Source: Candidatus Brockarchaeota archaeon
Lineage (GTDB): Archaea; Thermoproteota; EX4484-205; JAAOZP01
DNA: 48,573 bases
NCBI GenBank assembly: GCA_017601245.1
Contig: JAFNJB010000023.1
Span: 1 to 48,573 of the forward strand
Reading direction: 5' to 3'
Shown: positions 46,711 to 48,573 of the stretch, piece by piece
Numbering within the stretch: the stretch's first letter is position 1
Layout: each line of letters begins with the position of its first letter
Made by a program: the position numbers and the translations under genes
Notes under the pieces: model-generated
Databases searched by the model: none
The model's input: the letters and a program-made list of their open reading frames with translations, nothing else
Told to the model about the DNA's origin: nothing

Positions 46711-48384
46711 TCACCTCCCCAGTATAACCTCATCTAGTGTTGCAGCAGGAGGGATCATTGGAAACACGTTGTCCTCACGCTCAACGATTACATCTATTAC
46801 GGTTGTTTCATTTTCATTAATAGCCGTTTGAATAGCCTCTTTAAGCTCGCTAACCCTCGTAACTTTAAACGCTCTAGCACCGAACCCCTCTGAAACCTTA
46901 GCTATATCAGCCTTACCCTTGAGGTCGACTGCTATGTATCTCTTGCCGTAAAACAATTCCTGCCATTGCCTAACCATTCCCAAGAAGTAATTGTTAAGCA
47001 CCACTACTATGATTGGAAGATTATAGTCTACAGATACTGGAAGCTGATTACATGTCATGAAGAAGCTACCGTCGCCGGCAATGTCGAAAACCCTCCGGTC
47101 GCGGAAAGCAGCCTTAACGCCTATAGCTGCCGGAAGCCCGAAGCCCATTGTCCCAAGCCCTCCTGAGGATATGAATTGTCTCGGACGTTTTGCCAAGAAG
47201 TGTAGGGAAGCGTACATTTGACACTGGCCAACTTCGGTAGTAACGAAATCGTTAGGCGTGACGAAATCGTTTAGAATCCTAACTACAGTACTTGGCTTTA
47301 TCGGAACAGCATCATAATCGTAGAGAAACTCCGATTCTTTTTTAAGCTGTTTAAGTCTCTCACCCCATTTCCCAGCCTTACCTTTTTGAACCATTTTCAC
47401 TAGGTTCGAGTAAATCCTGCTCAAAACATATTTTGCATCCCCAACTATGCCAATATCCGGTTTGAGAAGCTTCCCTATTTCGGACTTATCTATGTCAATA
47501 TGTATTTTCTTAGCTTTAGGAGCAAAACCGCTTAACTTGCCAGTAGTCCTGTCGCTAAACCTTGCACCTACGGCGAGTAGAACATCGCTTTCTTGAACAG
47601 CCTTTATCGCACCCAGTTTACCATGCATACCGACGCAACCCAGTGAAAGAGGATGATCCTCCGGAATACTACCTTTCCCCATTAAAGTGGTTACCACTGG
47701 AGCGTTTAGCAATTCTGCTAAAGCAACGAGCTCGTTGGAGGATCCTGACATTATTACTCCGCCGCCGGCAAGTATAACAGGTCTCTCTGCATCTGCAAGC
47801 ATTCTTGACGCTAGGAATAATTCCTCATCAGAAGGTATTGGAGGATTATAAGAATACGAGAATATATTGTTCTTAGGCTCACCCTCCATTAATTGAACAT
47901 CCCTCGGAATATCGATGTGTACTGGGCCAGGTCTTCCTGAGAGGGCTATTTTAAAAGCGTTTTCAAGAGCCGAATTCAATTCCTCCAGGTTCCTCGGTAG
48001 AAAGTTCATTTTAGTAAGCCCTATCATCATGGAGAAGATATTAGCCTCTTGGAAAGCATCGTAGCCTATTGAAAACGTCGGCACTTGACCAGCCATACTT
48101 ATCACTGGAGAAGAATCTAGGTAAGCATTTGCAATGCCAGTAGCCAAGTTAGTGGCACCTGGACCAGATGTCACTATTACAACACCAGCTTTTCCGGTTG
48201 CCCTGGCATATCCATCAGCCATGTGGGTAGCGCCCTGTTCATGTCTGGTTAGAATAAACTCTATGTCACCAGCCTTATACAACTCGTCGAATAGTGGAAG
48301 CACTGCTCCCCCAGGTATTCCAAATACTGTCTTAACCCCGTTCTCCCTGAGTTTATCGACTATTAGTCTAGCTCCTGAAACCAT
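46711..48384 (-). CDS. ilvB: acetolactate synthase large subunit
   Basis: GVKTVFGIPGGAVLPLFDELY, TRHEQGATHMADGYARATGKAGVVIVTSGPGATNLATGIANAYLDSSPVI, GDGSFFMTCNQLPVSVDYNLPIIVVVLNN. Start placed at internal ATG preceded by GGAGGTG. Confidence 0.95.
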   Translation of the reverse strand: MVSGARLIVDKLRENGVKTVFGIPGGAVLPLFDELYKAGDIEFILTRHEQGATHMADGYARATGKAGVVIVTSGPGATNLATGIANAYLDSSPVISMAGQVPTFSIGYDAFQEANIFSMMIGLTKMNFLPRNLEELNSALENAFKIALSGRPGPVHIDIPRDVQLMEGEPKNNIFSYSYNPPIPSDEELFLASRMLADAERPVILAGGGVIMSGSSNELVALAELLNAPVVTTLMGKGSIPEDHPLSLGCVGMHGKLGAIKAVQESDVLLAVGARFSDRTTGKLSGFAPKAKKIHIDIDKSEIGKLLKPDIGIVGDAKYVLSRIYSNLVKMVQKGKAGKWGERLKQLKKESEFLYDYDAVPIKPSTVVRILNDFVTPNDFVTTEVGQCQMYASLHFLAKRPRQFISSGGLGTMGFGLPAAIGVKAAFRDRRVFDIAGDGSFFMTCNQLPVSVDYNLPIIVVVLNNYFLGMVRQWQELFYGKRYIAVDLKGKADIAKVSEGFGARAFKVTRVSELKEAIQTAINENETTVIDVIVEREDNVFPMIPPAATLDEVILGR

Positions 48385-48438
48385 TGAGAACACCTCCATG
48401 AAGAATTGTAGCTAGGATCCTTGAAGGAGGTGAAGCTA

Positions 48439-48501
48439 TTAGGGTGTAAGCAGTTGGCGGACGGGATCTCGCCCCCTTGGAGCGTTATTATTCGAGTACA
48501 C
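48439..48501 (-). CDS. 20-aa putative leader peptide upstream of ilvB
   Basis: SD ggaggtg, 6-nt spacer, GTG: MYSNNNAPRGRDPVRQLLTP*; shares MYS-x-N-x-A-x-RGRD with the leuA leader. Confidence 0.65.
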   Translation of the reverse strand: MYSNNNAPRGRDPVRQLLTP

Positions 48502-48540
48502 TTGCTGCACCTCCCAGGAAGGAAGCCTCCTATAAAGGGG

Positions 48541-48554
48541 CTATATTAATCTTT
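48541..48554 (-). promoter_or_regulatory. putative BRE/TATA box of the ilvBNCD operon
   Basis: Minus strand aaagattaatatag, near-identical to the leuA upstream box at 34716-34729. Confidence 0.5.
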
Positions 48555-48573
48555 CCCCGATATCACAACTACT

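Noticed and set aside
48385-48399. ORF-track start of ilvB at 48399
   Set aside because: The ATG overlaps the GGAGGTG SD; the ATG at 48384 is better placed.

Overview
The window looks like an archaeal chromosome, probably TACK/Thermoproteota-like. I base that on the TFB, RadA, thermosome, Rli1/ABCE1, eS17, eL40, Rpp21, Cgi121 and aCPSF-type genes; I cannot assign a species. Most of it is housekeeping: a 2-oxoacid:ferredoxin oxidoreductase operon, argS, tpiA, rli1, thermosome, radA, aspS, ilvBNCD, leuACD, argH and four tRNAs. The items most worth follow-up are: (1) two short, unannotated leader ORFs upstream of leuA and ilvB that share MYSxNxAxRGRD, with identical SD spacing, similar promoter boxes and complete synonymous replacement of a Ser codon, so probably a paired leader-peptide/RNA regulator of branched-chain amino acid synthesis; (2) a compact locus (about 25.0-32.95 kb) combining a divergent TFB, five tiny single-TM proteins, a secretion ATPase, split T2SF-type membrane proteins, a 62-aa prepilin-like protein and a membrane-anchored HerA/VirB4-like ATPase, so a possible pilus-coupled DNA-transfer machine; (3) a decayed integrated element at tRNA-Arg, with a degenerate att-like repeat, carrying a two-gene SAP/wHTH + AAA-ATPase/PD-(D/E)xK-like module; (4) a tRNA-Val(CAC) with an 18-nt intron in the T-loop; (5) a candidate box C/D sRNA and a 31-aa Glu/Trp microprotein. 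All family assignments come from reading motifs; no database search was run.
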